Below are positions 8,521-16,117 of a DNA stretch of 64,000 nucleotides, in pieces. The translations under genes were made by a program, and so were the position numbers. Position 1 is the stretch's first letter; each line of letters starts with the position of its first letter. Origin of the DNA: Aurantiacibacter aquimixticola (lineage in GTDB: Bacteria; Pseudomonadota; Alphaproteobacteria; Sphingomonadales; Sphingomonadaceae); assembly GCF_003605475.1 (NCBI RefSeq), contig NZ_RAHX01000001.1, forward strand, positions 2,170,001-2,234,000. The letters run 5' to 3'. The notes under the pieces are model-generated. The model had not been told where the DNA came from, did no database searches, and was given only the letters and a program-made list of their open reading frames with translations.

Positions 8521-9384
8521 ATGACGGTGCTGAAAGTCGCGGCTCTCCAGCTCGAACTCGGGCGCGAGGACGAGGGCGATAACATTGCCGCCGTCGCCGC
8601 TCTGGTGGAAGAAGCCGCACAACGAGGTGCGCAAATCGTGCTGCCTCCGGAACTGTTCAGCGGTCCGTACTTCTGCCGCGAGGAAAAGGACGCCTTCTTC
8701 GCCCTCGCTCGCCCAACTGCCGAACATCCCTCCGTGATCGCGATGCAGAAACTGGCAGCGAAGCTGGGCGTGGCCATCCCGACGAGCTTCTTCGAGCGGG
8801 ACGGGCATCACTATTACAACACCCTCGCCATGATCGGACCCGGCGGCGAGATAATGGGCACGTATCGCAAGAGCCACATTCCCGATGGGCCGGGTTATGA
8901 GGAAAAGTTCTACTTCCGCCCCGGCAATGACGGATTCAAGGTTTGGGACGTCTTCGGTGCCCGTATTGGCGTCGGCATCTGCTGGGACCAGTGGTATCCC
9001 GAATGCGCGCGCGTGATGGCGCTGAAGGGCGCGCAGGTGCTGTTCTATCCCACCGCCATCGGCAGCGAGCCCAAGGATGCTGAGATGGACACCAGCCGCA
9101 TGTGGCGTCGCGCGATGATCGGCCATGCGGTGAGCAATTGCATGCCGGTTGTCGCAGCCAACCGCATTGGCCATGAAGGCGGCGAAGCGGACGGCACGAC
9201 TTTCTACGGTCACTCCTTCATCTGCGACGAATGGGGCGATTATCTGAAGCAATTCGGCGCGGAGGAAACGGGCGTGCTCGTCGCCGAGCTGGACCTCGAT
9301 GCTGCGCGCGAGCACCGCGCCAGCTGGGGTTTCTTCCGCGATCGCCGCCCGCAGCTTTACGGCCGCATCGCCGAGGACATTTGA
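8521..9384 (+). CDS. aguB: N-carbamoylputrescine amidase (nitrilase superfamily)
   Basis: 287 residues. The nitrilase catalytic triad is visible: Glu in IVLPPELFSGPYFC, Lys in TYRKSHIPDGPGY and Cys in GVGICWDQWYPECAR. The stretch around PGYEEKFYFRPGNDGFKVW and the length fit the AguB subfamily, which hydrolyses N-carbamoylputrescine to putrescine, CO2 and ammonia. The agmatine deiminase partner (aguA) is not in the window. Its stop overlaps the TTG start of folK (TTGA). Confidence 0.88.
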   Translation: MTVLKVAALQLELGREDEGDNIAAVAALVEEAAQRGAQIVLPPELFSGPYFCREEKDAFFALARPTAEHPSVIAMQKLAAKLGVAIPTSFFERDGHHYYNTLAMIGPGGEIMGTYRKSHIPDGPGYEEKFYFRPGNDGFKVWDVFGARIGVGICWDQWYPECARVMALKGAQVLFYPTAIGSEPKDAEMDTSRMWRRAMIGHAVSNCMPVVAANRIGHEGGEADGTTFYGHSFICDEWGDYLKQFGAEETGVLVAELDLDAAREHRASWGFFRDRRPQLYGRIAEDI

Positions 9385-9857
9385 GCGAAACCCATCACTA
9401 CCTGATCGCCATTGGCAGCAATGTGCGGCACCCGAAGGTCGGCAATCCGCGCGCCGTCGTGCGCTTTACAATCGCAGCGCTGGAGGATGCGGGTCTGTAT
9501 TTCGAAGCGGCGTCTTCGATCGTCGATAGCCGGCCCGTTGGCCCATCTCGGCGCGCTTATGCCAATGCCGTCGTCAGGGTGAAGACCGATCTTGAACCGG
9601 AGCGCCTGCTGCGCCTGTTGCAGGATATCGAGAGTTCCGCCGGCAGGGTGCGACGCGGGCAGCCTTGGCGTGCGCGCGTGCTCGATCTCGACATCATCCT
9701 GTGGGACGGAGGCGCATACAGCTCGCCCGACCTGCAGATACCGCATCCGCTTTTTCGGGAACGGGATTTCGTTCTCCATCCCGCCGCGCAGATCGCTCCA
9801 GGCTGGCGCGATCCGGTGACGGGGCGCACATTGCGCCAATTGGCCGCGCGGCGTTAG
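9381..9857 (+). CDS. folK: 2-amino-4-hydroxy-6-hydroxymethyldihydropteridine pyrophosphokinase (HPPK)
   Basis: 158 residues from a TTG start at 9381 overlapping the aguB stop. Begins YLIAIGSNVRHP (the family GSN motif), has SRPVGPSRRAYANAVVRV, and the HPPK signature RARVLDLDIILWDG followed by IPHPLFRERDFVLHP. It transfers pyrophosphate from ATP to 6-hydroxymethyl-dihydropterin in folate synthesis. TTG is chosen because homology begins directly after it and the overlap implies translational coupling. The last 4 bp (TTAG) are shared tail-to-tail with the convergent gene at 9854. Confidence 0.9.
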   Translation: MSETHHYLIAIGSNVRHPKVGNPRAVVRFTIAALEDAGLYFEAASSIVDSRPVGPSRRAYANAVVRVKTDLEPERLLRLLQDIESSAGRVRRGQPWRARVLDLDIILWDGGAYSSPDLQIPHPLFRERDFVLHPAAQIAPGWRDPVTGRTLRQLAARR

Positions 9858-10459
9858 TCGAGAACCGAAGCGGTCCCGCTCACGACGATGGCCTGGCCGA
9901 TTTCGACCGTCTGCCGCTCGCTCCCGAATTGGAGCGCGACGATGCCCTCGTCACGCAGCGATCGCTCGGCGCGGGTAGTAACCTCGTAGAAATTCCACTC
10001 GGGTCCGATTTGCAGCGTCGTGTCTCCAAATCCGGGATAGGGCTCTCGGTTCTGCTGAAACCGCACGAAGACCCGGCCTTTGCCGTCTTCCGCCGCGCTT
10101 TCGATTGTGCGCGCGAAGAAACCGACCGTCAGCGTGTCGCCGGCGTCGGTGCGCGCTAGCAGCGGGATATTGAGCCCGCCGGCATACGCCTCGCCTGGCC
10201 GAGAATTTATCACGCGCAGGGCTGCACCGCCGCCGGGGTAGCTTTCGTCCACGATCAGCTCTCGGCTGAAAGAAGCGCCGTATGTCGTCCAGTTCAGGTC
10301 AGTCGGATCGTTGAGCAATCCGCCAGTGAGCATATCGTCGATGGGCCGCAGCTCGGCAGGGAGGCCAGGCGTATTCCGCGGCTCCACGGAAGCGGCGTCC
10401 TGCGCGGTGGCGGGCGTGGCGGCAAGCAGACAGACAGGCAAAAGGGCAAAACGAAGCAA
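9854..10459 (-). CDS. Secreted protein with possible carbohydrate-binding (galactose-binding-like) beta-sandwich
   Basis: 201 residues from a TTG at 10459, chosen because a strong GGGGAGG site lies 7 nt upstream and it directly starts a clean signal peptide (LRFALLPVCLLAATPATAQ). The mature part alternates short beta-strand-like segments: NWTTYGASFSRELIVDESY, GAALRVINSRPGEAYAGGLN, LTVGFFARTIESA, WNFYEVTTRAERS. This is reminiscent of CBM/galactose-binding-like folds, though I cannot assign a family. The perfect palindrome at 10486-10505 sits just upstream of its start and suggests control by a LacI/GalR-type regulator, which fits a sugar-related role. That function is inference. Confidence 0.6.
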   Translation of the reverse strand: MLRFALLPVCLLAATPATAQDAASVEPRNTPGLPAELRPIDDMLTGGLLNDPTDLNWTTYGASFSRELIVDESYPGGGAALRVINSRPGEAYAGGLNIPLLARTDAGDTLTVGFFARTIESAAEDGKGRVFVRFQQNREPYPGFGDTTLQIGPEWNFYEVTTRAERSLRDEGIVALQFGSERQTVEIGQAIVVSGTASVLD

Positions 10460-10485
10460 GGCGATCCTCCCCGTGCAAACTCGAA

Positions 10486-10505
10486 TCCTGATAACGTTAT
10501 CAGGA
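10486..10505. promoter_or_regulatory. Perfect 20-bp palindrome, LacI/GalR-type operator candidate
   Basis: TCCTGATAACGTTATCAGGA reads identically on both strands. The central TGATAACGTTATCA has the CG-centred symmetric form typical of LacI/GalR-family operators. It lies 27-46 nt upstream of the TTG start of the secreted protein on the minus strand, a position suited to repression. No LacI-type regulator gene is in the window. Confidence 0.6.
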
Positions 10506-10601
10506 ATCCCATTGAACTGCCACCGAATGTCCGGCCGATCAAGCGCGTGGAAGTGCGCTTGACCGGCCATCGCGCTCCCCCTAGGTGAGCGCCCGGTGGA
10601 T

Positions 10602-10677
10602 GGGCCCTTAGCTCAGTCGGTAGAGCAACTGACTTTTAATCAGTAGGTCGCTGGTTCGAACCCAGCAGGGCTCACCA
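10602..10677 (+). tRNA. tRNA-Lys (anticodon TTT)
   Basis: 76 nt including the encoded CCA. The acceptor stem GGGCCCT pairs with AGGGCTC with one G-U pair. The D-arm contains AGCTCAGTCGGTAGAGC. The anticodon stem ACTGA/TCAGT encloses the loop CTTTTAA with anticodon TTT at 10635-10637. The T-arm is GCTGG-TTCGAAC-CCAGC. All standard cloverleaf elements are present. Confidence 0.97.
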
Positions 10678-10699
10678 CCTTCTTCCAACCCTCGACCGG

Positions 10700-12055
10700 T
10701 CAGAACCGGAATGGCAGGCGAACGCCCACGGTCATGTCCGGACTGTCGTCGGTCAGGCCGATGCCGACCGTGGTGACGAGCGACAGCCTGTCGCTCAGGC
10801 CGAAAGTGGCGCCGAGATTGACAAGCGCTACATTGGCGTCGCTGCCGATGATGCGCTGCCAATCCTGGCCCTCCAACCGCACCCTCGACTGCCCGACAAG
10901 GCGCTGCGAATAGGACATGGAGATGCTCGACTTGTCGTTCAGCGCGAAGGCCAGCCCTGCACCGAACTGAAAGGCATCGCCCACATCCACCCGCCCCGGC
11001 TGGTCGCCCGGATTCTCGTCGATATCGCCGAAGTTGCGTTCGAAGTTGCGGAAGTAGTTGACGCTGCCGAAGACCACCATCGGGTCGAGCGTCTTGAGAG
11101 CCGAAAGACCTATCGACGCGCCGTAGACACCGCTTCCGGTGGCCAGCTGCTCGGGCACCTGGAGATTGCCCTCGCTTCCCTCGACTTCGATGAAGTCGAT
11201 TCCGAAAGGCTCTTGCCCGGTGGGGAATTTGAGGCGGCTGCTCACTACGAGATTGGGCCGGCGAGCCGTTTCGCGCAGCAGCTGGTAGCTCGCTCCGAAG
11301 CTGACATCGCCCAGCCCCCATTCGTCTATGGTGGCCTCCACCGGCTCGTTCGCCGCGCCGCCCGCGCCGCCGCTGCGGAAGGCAGTCGTCCGGTAGAGAA
11401 AGGGCAGACTTGCATCAAAGAACAGATCGTCCGTCGCGCTGTATCGCATGGTGAGATCGGAGGTGAAGATATCGGAGTCCACCTCGTCGATGCTGATCGT
11501 GCCGAGGAAGATCGCATCGAGCGCGAGGAAGCCGTCGAGATTGATGCGGGCATCGCCGAAATGCGTGTAGCCGAAGGACAGATCCGCGCCGAAGCGGCTG
11601 CGTTGAAGACCCTGCTGCTGCTGCACGATGTCCTCCACCGCGACGCTCGCATCGGGTTCTCGTTGCACCGGTTCGTCATCCTGCGGTGCGCCGAGCGGAG
11701 GGGCGGGATCCTGCCACGGGAAGATAAACTCCGCATCATTCGGGCTGCGCGTGGGCGCGGCGGTGCGAAAACCGTCGAGCTCGGGCAAGTTTGTCATCGG
11801 ATTGCTGGCGTCCGGCACGTAGCGCCCGCGAATTGTGAGCGCTTCTTCTGCGGAGATCGGCTCCGCCTCGATGCGCAGCAGCCGTTCCTCCAATTGCTGC
11901 AACCGCTCCTCATAGGCCGCTTCGCGCGCCTGCATTTGCGCGACCTGCGCGCGCAGCGCTTCCAGCTCGCTCTGTTCGTCCTGCGCGTGGACCGGTTGCG
12001 CCAATGCGAGCGCCGTTCCAGTGCAAAGGGTGGCTTTCCAGAAATGTGCACTCAT
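10700..12055 (-). CDS. FapF-like outer-membrane beta-barrel with N-terminal coiled coil
   Basis: 451 residues from the ATG at 12055, which has an AGGAGG site 6 nt upstream. The signal peptide ends near QPVHAQ (residue 25). Residues ~27-65 form an acidic/basic heptad coiled coil (QSELEALRAQVAQMQ, EERLQQLEERLLRIE). A linker follows with EEALTIRGRYVP, and from about residue 160 there are amphipathic strands ending in the outer-membrane C-terminus VGVRLPFRF. Signal peptide, short coiled coil, linker and beta-barrel is the layout of FapF, the trimeric secretion pore of Pseudomonas functional amyloid. It is the last gene of the amyloid-like cluster. A generic phenol-degradation (MetA)-type porin is the alternative reading. 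Confidence 0.68.
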   Translation of the reverse strand: MSAHFWKATLCTGTALALAQPVHAQDEQSELEALRAQVAQMQAREAAYEERLQQLEERLLRIEAEPISAEEALTIRGRYVPDASNPMTNLPELDGFRTAAPTRSPNDAEFIFPWQDPAPPLGAPQDDEPVQREPDASVAVEDIVQQQQGLQRSRFGADLSFGYTHFGDARINLDGFLALDAIFLGTISIDEVDSDIFTSDLTMRYSATDDLFFDASLPFLYRTTAFRSGGAGGAANEPVEATIDEWGLGDVSFGASYQLLRETARRPNLVVSSRLKFPTGQEPFGIDFIEVEGSEGNLQVPEQLATGSGVYGASIGLSALKTLDPMVVFGSVNYFRNFERNFGDIDENPGDQPGRVDVGDAFQFGAGLAFALNDKSSISMSYSQRLVGQSRVRLEGQDWQRIIGSDANVALVNLGATFGLSDRLSLVTTVGIGLTDDSPDMTVGVRLPFRF

Positions 12056-12104
12056 CTTATCCCTCCTGTTCGGGCGCGATCCGCAGTTCGGATGTGCTGG
12101 CAAG

Positions 12105-12695
12105 TCATGGGTTCAGCAGCGTCCAGAGCGTTGCCGGGTCCGGCACGCCGGTTTCGACGAGTTCGCTGCGTTGCTGAAACGCCAGCAATGCATTGCGCAT
12201 TTCCGGTGAGAAGCTGCCGTCCGTAGGCCCGTCATACAGGCCGTGCTGGCGCAGCGCTGCCTGCGCCCGCTCCAGTATCGTGCGATAGACGAAGGCGCGG
12301 TTCTCGCCGCTTCCTACCTCGACCAGCGGCGAATAGGCGGCGATGCGGATCGGTCTCAACGCGCCGACCATGCGCTGCGCCACGGAGACGACGGGGTCGT
12401 CAGGGTTCTCGCTGCAATGATTGTGCAGGATAAGGTCGAACGCCGCCGCATTGTGCCAGGGCGAAAGGTCGAACGTGTCGGGCTCGTAACGGTTGGCCGC
12501 GCTCATATAGCCTTCGACGAAGCCGATCAGCCGCTGATATTCGGCAGAGCCGCGATCGCTGCGGGCCTGGTTGAACGCCTCGCAGGTCAGTCGGCCGGAA
12601 CCCTCGACCGCGAATTGGCCGGCGCCTTCCTCCTGAGGCTCTGCAGCCCCCATCGCGAACGGCGCTGCAAGCGCCATGAGTAGTTGCATTCCCAT
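12105..12695 (-). CDS. Exported protein with Rap1a/Tai-like N-domain and C-terminal peptidoglycan-binding domain
   Basis: 196 residues with a signal peptide (MGMQLLMALAAPFAMGA). Residues ~35-115 (LTCEAFNQARSDRG, FVEGYMSAANRYEPD, HNHCSENPDDPVVSVAQRMV) have the two cysteines and the FxxGYxxA / CxxNP pattern of the small helical Rap1a/Tai-type periplasmic fold. Residues ~140-196 (ALRQHGLYDGPTDGSFSPEM, ALLAFQQ, DPATLWTLL) match a PG_binding_1 domain. This suggests a periplasmic protein that docks on peptidoglycan. It lies inside the amyloid-like cluster between the FapE-position gene (20 nt gap) and the FapF-like gene. Pseudomonas fap operons have no obvious equivalent. Function unknown. Confidence 0.65.
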   Translation of the reverse strand: MGMQLLMALAAPFAMGAAEPQEEGAGQFAVEGSGRLTCEAFNQARSDRGSAEYQRLIGFVEGYMSAANRYEPDTFDLSPWHNAAAFDLILHNHCSENPDDPVVSVAQRMVGALRPIRIAAYSPLVEVGSGENRAFVYRTILERAQAALRQHGLYDGPTDGSFSPEMRNALLAFQQRSELVETGVPDPATLWTLLNP

Positions 12696-12715
12696 CGTCG
12701 TTTCACCTCTTCCGC

Positions 12716-13558
12716 TTAGAAACCGTGGCCGTGCATCACCGACAGCGCCTCGGTCGCCCGGACGGAGTTGAAAGCGCCGTTTGCGGCATCGGTGCCGATG
12801 ATGATCGCGGCATTGTTCGAGACCGCGTTCCCGTCGCTATTCAGGATCGTCTGTTGCAGCATGCGGCCAAGATCCCCGCCGATGCTCTGTAGCGTGCTGT
12901 CACTGCCGGAATTGCCAGTCATGGTGAGCGAAAGCGCGTTCGCCCCGACATGGAAGCCCAATGTGTCGCCATCGGCAAACACCTGAGAGAAGCTGCCATC
13001 GAGCGATTGCAGCCCATCCTGGGACAGGTTCGGCAGCTGCGATGTGGGCACCAGCGCGATCCGCATGCCGTTCAGCGCGGAATTGTTCGCGCCCGCTATG
13101 ATATTGGCCTGCGCCGCGCCGTTGGTGGAGCCGAGACTGCCGATCGGCAGGACGTCCTCACTTGCAAGGATCGGGGTGTAGCCGCCGTGGCTGCCCGTCA
13201 CATCCATGTCGGGATCGCCATCCCGCATCCAGCCGACCACAAGCGTCGGTACCGGATCGCCGCCGGTCCCGCTGCCGAGAAAATCGACATTGAAGACGAG
13301 GCGCGCGACGGTCGTGATGCCGCTATCGTCCTGCCAGCTCGTCACCATCGAAATTCCGAAGAAGGAGATCGAGTCCGCGCGCAGGAATTTGCCGCGGATC
13401 TCGCCCAGCTCCTCGTCCGCCACTGGCGTGCCGAGGCCGGTCAGCGCCGCGAAGGGGTCGCCGTCTTCTGCATGAGCAGCGGGCGGCTGTACCGTGAGGG
13501 CAAGCGCCGCCGCGCTGGCTAGCAGCAGGCTCCTTGTTTTCGAATTTCGGCGCGTCAT
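12716..13558 (-). CDS. Secreted protein at the FapE position of the amyloid-like cluster, unknown function
   Basis: 280 residues from the ATG at 13558, preceded by GAGGAGG at proper spacing. The signal peptide (SLLLASAAALALTV...AAHA) ends near residue 30. The mature N-terminus carries DEELGEIRGKFL (residues 48-59), very similar to a motif in the FapF-like protein. The remainder is a low-charge, G/S/N-rich beta-type sequence (ARLVFNVDFLGSGTGG, ANIIAGANNSALNGMRI, ALSLTMTGNSGSDSTL, NNAAIIIGTDAANGAFNS) with AxNNSA-like elements seen in fibre-associated proteins. It starts 10 nt after the C39 peptidase stop. A minor fibre component or adaptor is plausible from position, but no family is recognised. 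Confidence 0.62.
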   Translation of the reverse strand: MTRRNSKTRSLLLASAAALALTVQPPAAHAEDGDPFAALTGLGTPVADEELGEIRGKFLRADSISFFGISMVTSWQDDSGITTVARLVFNVDFLGSGTGGDPVPTLVVGWMRDGDPDMDVTGSHGGYTPILASEDVLPIGSLGSTNGAAQANIIAGANNSALNGMRIALVPTSQLPNLSQDGLQSLDGSFSQVFADGDTLGFHVGANALSLTMTGNSGSDSTLQSIGGDLGRMLQQTILNSDGNAVSNNAAIIIGTDAANGAFNSVRATEALSVMHGHGF

Positions 13559-13568
13559 GTCATCCTCC

Positions 13569-14294
13569 TCAGAATGTGAAGTCGTATCCGGGGGCAAAGC
13601 CGTATTCGGCGGCGGAGGCCGCAGGCAGGCTGGCGGTCGCCTCAAGCAGTCGGCTTGCGGAAAGCGGGGGTGGCGGATCGAGAAGCGAGTTCTCCGGCTC
13701 GTAGCCGTCACCCATCACGATGAAGGCGATGCCGTTCCATGCTTCTTCGAATTGCGGACGGGTCATCACCCTGTTGCCGAGCGCCGGATCGCCAATGGCG
13801 ATGCGGTCACCGAAAATGCGGCGGGCAATGACGAAATGCTTGTATCCGCGCACATCGATCAGGACGATGGCGGGAATCTCGATCTCGGCCAGCTGGTCGT
13901 AATCGAGGCGATAGCCCTCAGCGGCCATACCGATCGAGGCCGCGTAATTCTTCATATCGAGCAGCGAGAAGCCGCGTTCGCGAACGATATCGGGATCGGC
14001 GATGCGCAGCATGTTCACGAGCACCTGGTGCTCATTGGTCGAATGGCCGTAGGCGTGGTTGAAGATCGTCGCCATTACCGCCGCGCCGCAGCTGAAGTCG
14101 GCCTGCTGGCGGACAAGCCCGTCGAACTTCATCTCCATCCAGCTGCGCGGTTGCGTGCTGACGACCGGAGCGCCCGGCGTCAGCTGGCCGAGCCAGATGT
14201 CTGTGGGGCCGGCGGGCGCAGTCGCGCAGGATGACAGCGTCATCGCCGCTGCCAGCACGGCCATTTTTGACGAAAGATTGGATATTTGAGACAC
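13569..14294 (-). CDS. FapD-like C39-family cysteine peptidase lipoprotein
   Basis: 241 residues from GTG 14294. A lipoprotein signal ends LTLSSC (Cys23), implying a membrane-anchored periplasmic protein. QQADFSCGAAVMATIFNHAYG (catalytic Cys69, oxyanion Gln64), the histidine in GYKHFVIARR (His153) and GDPALGNRV (Asp169) form the papain-like triad of C39 bacteriocin-processing peptidases. Here the domain stands alone, without ABC transporter parts. A stand-alone C39 peptidase between repeat-bearing secreted proteins and an outer-membrane barrel is the hallmark of Fap amyloid operons, where FapD is needed for fibre export. Start codon choice is uncertain, as no strong ribosome-binding site is seen. 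A 150-nt gap with a hairpin separates it from the upstream FapC-like gene. Confidence 0.78.
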   Translation of the reverse strand: MSQISNLSSKMAVLAAAMTLSSCATAPAGPTDIWLGQLTPGAPVVSTQPRSWMEMKFDGLVRQQADFSCGAAVMATIFNHAYGHSTNEHQVLVNMLRIADPDIVRERGFSLLDMKNYAASIGMAAEGYRLDYDQLAEIEIPAIVLIDVRGYKHFVIARRIFGDRIAIGDPALGNRVMTRPQFEEAWNGIAFIVMGDGYEPENSLLDPPPPLSASRLLEATASLPAASAAEYGFAPGYDFTF

Positions 14295-14350
14295 TATCGG
14301 TCTGCCTCTTTGCTTCGGGCAGCAGGTGCCCTTGCCTATTGGGGGCGGGG

Positions 14351-14384
14351 TACCTCCCCGGCCGTTCGCGTGACCGGGGAGGTA
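14351..14384 (-). promoter_or_regulatory. Strong hairpin in the 150-nt gap between the FapC-like and FapD-like genes
   Basis: TACCTCCCCGG (14351-14361) and CCGGGGAGGTA (14374-14384) are perfect 11-bp inverted repeats around a 12-nt loop. It lies 60-94 nt beyond the FapC-like stop. No T-tract follows in the transcribed direction, so it is more likely an RNA-stability or partial-termination element than a full intrinsic terminator. Confidence 0.5.
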
Positions 14385-14444
14385 GGGGCGAGACGATCAT
14401 GCAGATTGCCCTGCCGATCGCCTCGTCCCCGCCGGGGGGCGTCC

Positions 14445-15494
14445 TCAGCTAGGGTCGCCGGGGTCGCCGGTGCCGGGATCGCCCATCCCGTCGCCCTGCG
14501 AGGCAGCGATGGTCAGCGAGTTCAGCTGCTGATTGCCAGCACCCGCCGCCATGTTCACGCCGATATTGCCGGACGCGCCGCTGACCGACAGAGTGCCGAT
14601 GCGGTTGATGCTGTCCTGCTGCTCGACGCCGCTGAACGCGATGCTCTGGACAAGGCCGGCATTGGCCTCCGCCAGATCGGCATTGTTGGCGACAGCCAGC
14701 GTCATCAGGTTGGACTGCTGGTTGAAGCTGCCCGCTGCCGCGTTCACGCCGATATTGCCCGATCCGGAAACCGTCGCACCACGAATGGTGTTGCGGTCGC
14801 GGAAATTGTTGTGTCCGCCACCGGCTTCAGGATCGTCCTCATCGGGCACTTCGCCAGGGGTACCACCCTGGAATACGCCGAGGATCGACTGCAGCGACGT
14901 GGTCGAGGCTTCCGCCCAGCCACCCGATGCATCCGTTGCGCTGTCTTCCGAGATCGCAAGCGATGCGCTGTTCATCTGCATGTTGAAGTAACCCGTCGCC
15001 AGGTTCACGCCGACATTGCCCGAGGCATCCACGTCGAACGTGTCGATCGTGTTGATGATCGGAGCGAAGAAACCGACGCGAATGCGCGGTTGCTCATCGC
15101 CATCGAACAGGCCGTCATTCGGATCCTGTCCGGCTTCGCTCACGCCCGGTCCGAAGACCGCTGAAACGAAGCCGTTTTCCCCGTTCAGCTCGTTCTCTTC
15201 GCGATAGTTCACTTCAACGCCGAGCAGCGATTGCTTGGCATCGGTGACTGCAACAGCCGAGCTGTCGACTTCGATGTCACCGCGAAGACGGACATTGCCG
15301 CGAAGCGAAACGTCCTTCTCGTAGGTGACGTCCGTCGTCACGCTGGTGTCGATGTTGTTGGCGTAGCGCAGATCGACTTCGAACGAGGACTGGCCATCCT
15401 GGCTGCCCGGGTCGCTGTCGTCCTGTGCCATGGCAGGTGCCGAGACGGCCAGTGCCGTCACCGCAACTGCGGCCATGAGTGTATTCTTCATCAT
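14445..15494 (-). CDS. FapC-like secreted amyloid repeat protein (candidate major fibre subunit)
   Basis: 349 residues. The start at 15494 is preferred because AAGGAG lies 5 nt upstream; an ATG at 15518 overlapping the previous stop is the alternative. A signal peptide (MMKNTLMAAVAVTALAVSAPAMA) is followed by an acidic Asp/Ser/Gly-rich chain. Three imperfect repeats at ~159-180, 246-268 and 309-330 have the form GNxGVNxAxGxxNxQxNxxxLA (for example GNIGVNAAAGSFNQQSNLMT). They are separated by linkers of about 65 and 40 residues, and the C-terminus is Gly/Asp/Pro-rich. Fap amyloid subunits share the GVN-A-AG-xx-NQQ-N repeat and long variable linkers. No cysteine is present, as expected for an exported amyloid. 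Confidence 0.72.
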   Translation of the reverse strand: MMKNTLMAAVAVTALAVSAPAMAQDDSDPGSQDGQSSFEVDLRYANNIDTSVTTDVTYEKDVSLRGNVRLRGDIEVDSSAVAVTDAKQSLLGVEVNYREENELNGENGFVSAVFGPGVSEAGQDPNDGLFDGDEQPRIRVGFFAPIINTIDTFDVDASGNVGVNLATGYFNMQMNSASLAISEDSATDASGGWAEASTTSLQSILGVFQGGTPGEVPDEDDPEAGGGHNNFRDRNTIRGATVSGSGNIGVNAAAGSFNQQSNLMTLAVANNADLAEANAGLVQSIAFSGVEQQDSINRIGTLSVSGASGNIGVNMAAGAGNQQLNSLTIAASQGDGMGDPGTGDPGDPS

Positions 15495-15514
15495 CCATAC
15501 TCCTTTGCTTCGGT

Positions 15515-16117
15515 TCATCGTTCGCCCCCGGCCGGAAACTGCAGCACGAAGGTATTGGCGGAGGAGTTCCTCTCGCCTCCGACGACATTGAGCTGCACCA
15601 GCCCGCTGTTTCCGGCGAAGGCGGCATCGTCGATTGCGATGGCGTCATTGCCGGGAGCGGCGGATGGTGCGGCCGATGCCGCTGGAGTTGTTGGGGCGCG
15701 TGATTGCGCCAGCATCTGGTCGGAGAGCGATGCGCTCCCGAAAACGGACAGGCTTGCCAGGTTTGCAGACTGGTTCTGGCTGCCCGCGGTGACGTTGAGG
15801 CTCGTCATGCCGGAATTGTTGGAAAAGGCGCCCGCGCCGATCTCGATGCGGGTCGCGCGGTCGATGTCGTCGCTTGCAGCCATGTCCTGCCGCAGGCTGT
15901 GAGTCATCACGGTGACGTCGCCGATGGCGATGACGGCAGAGCCCGCCTGCTGGTTACGGTCGCCGGCTGCGATGTTGATGGCAACGCGACCGCTATTGCC
16001 GCTGCCATCGCCCTCCGCGACGACCACCGCGTCGGCGGGATCGTCCTGCGCGGCGACAGGCGCCGCAATTGCGCAGCCGATCAGAGCAGAGGTCGAAGCC
16101 AAGCGCAGACGGATCAT
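15515..16117 (-). CDS. FapA/FapB-like secreted repeat protein (candidate nucleator or chaperone)
   Basis: 200 residues, start ATG 16117 overlapping the upstream stop (ATGA). The signal peptide ends near APVAAQ (residue 24). Three repeats at ~41-64, 101-124 and 170-192 fit NSGxxxxNxxxGxxNxxANxxxL (NSGRVAINIAAGDRNQQAGS; NSGMTSLNVTAGSQNQSANL; NSGLVQLNVVGGERNSSANT). The repeats are related to those of the next gene but shorter in spacing. The linker between repeats 2 and 3 is Ala/Pro-rich. A smaller three-repeat protein directly upstream of the major subunit matches FapB or FapA in Pseudomonas operons. Assignment to one or the other is not possible here. Confidence 0.68.
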   Translation of the reverse strand: MIRLRLASTSALIGCAIAAPVAAQDDPADAVVVAEGDGSGNSGRVAINIAAGDRNQQAGSAVIAIGDVTVMTHSLRQDMAASDDIDRATRIEIGAGAFSNNSGMTSLNVTAGSQNQSANLASLSVFGSASLSDQMLAQSRAPTTPAASAAPSAAPGNDAIAIDDAAFAGNSGLVQLNVVGGERNSSANTFVLQFPAGGER

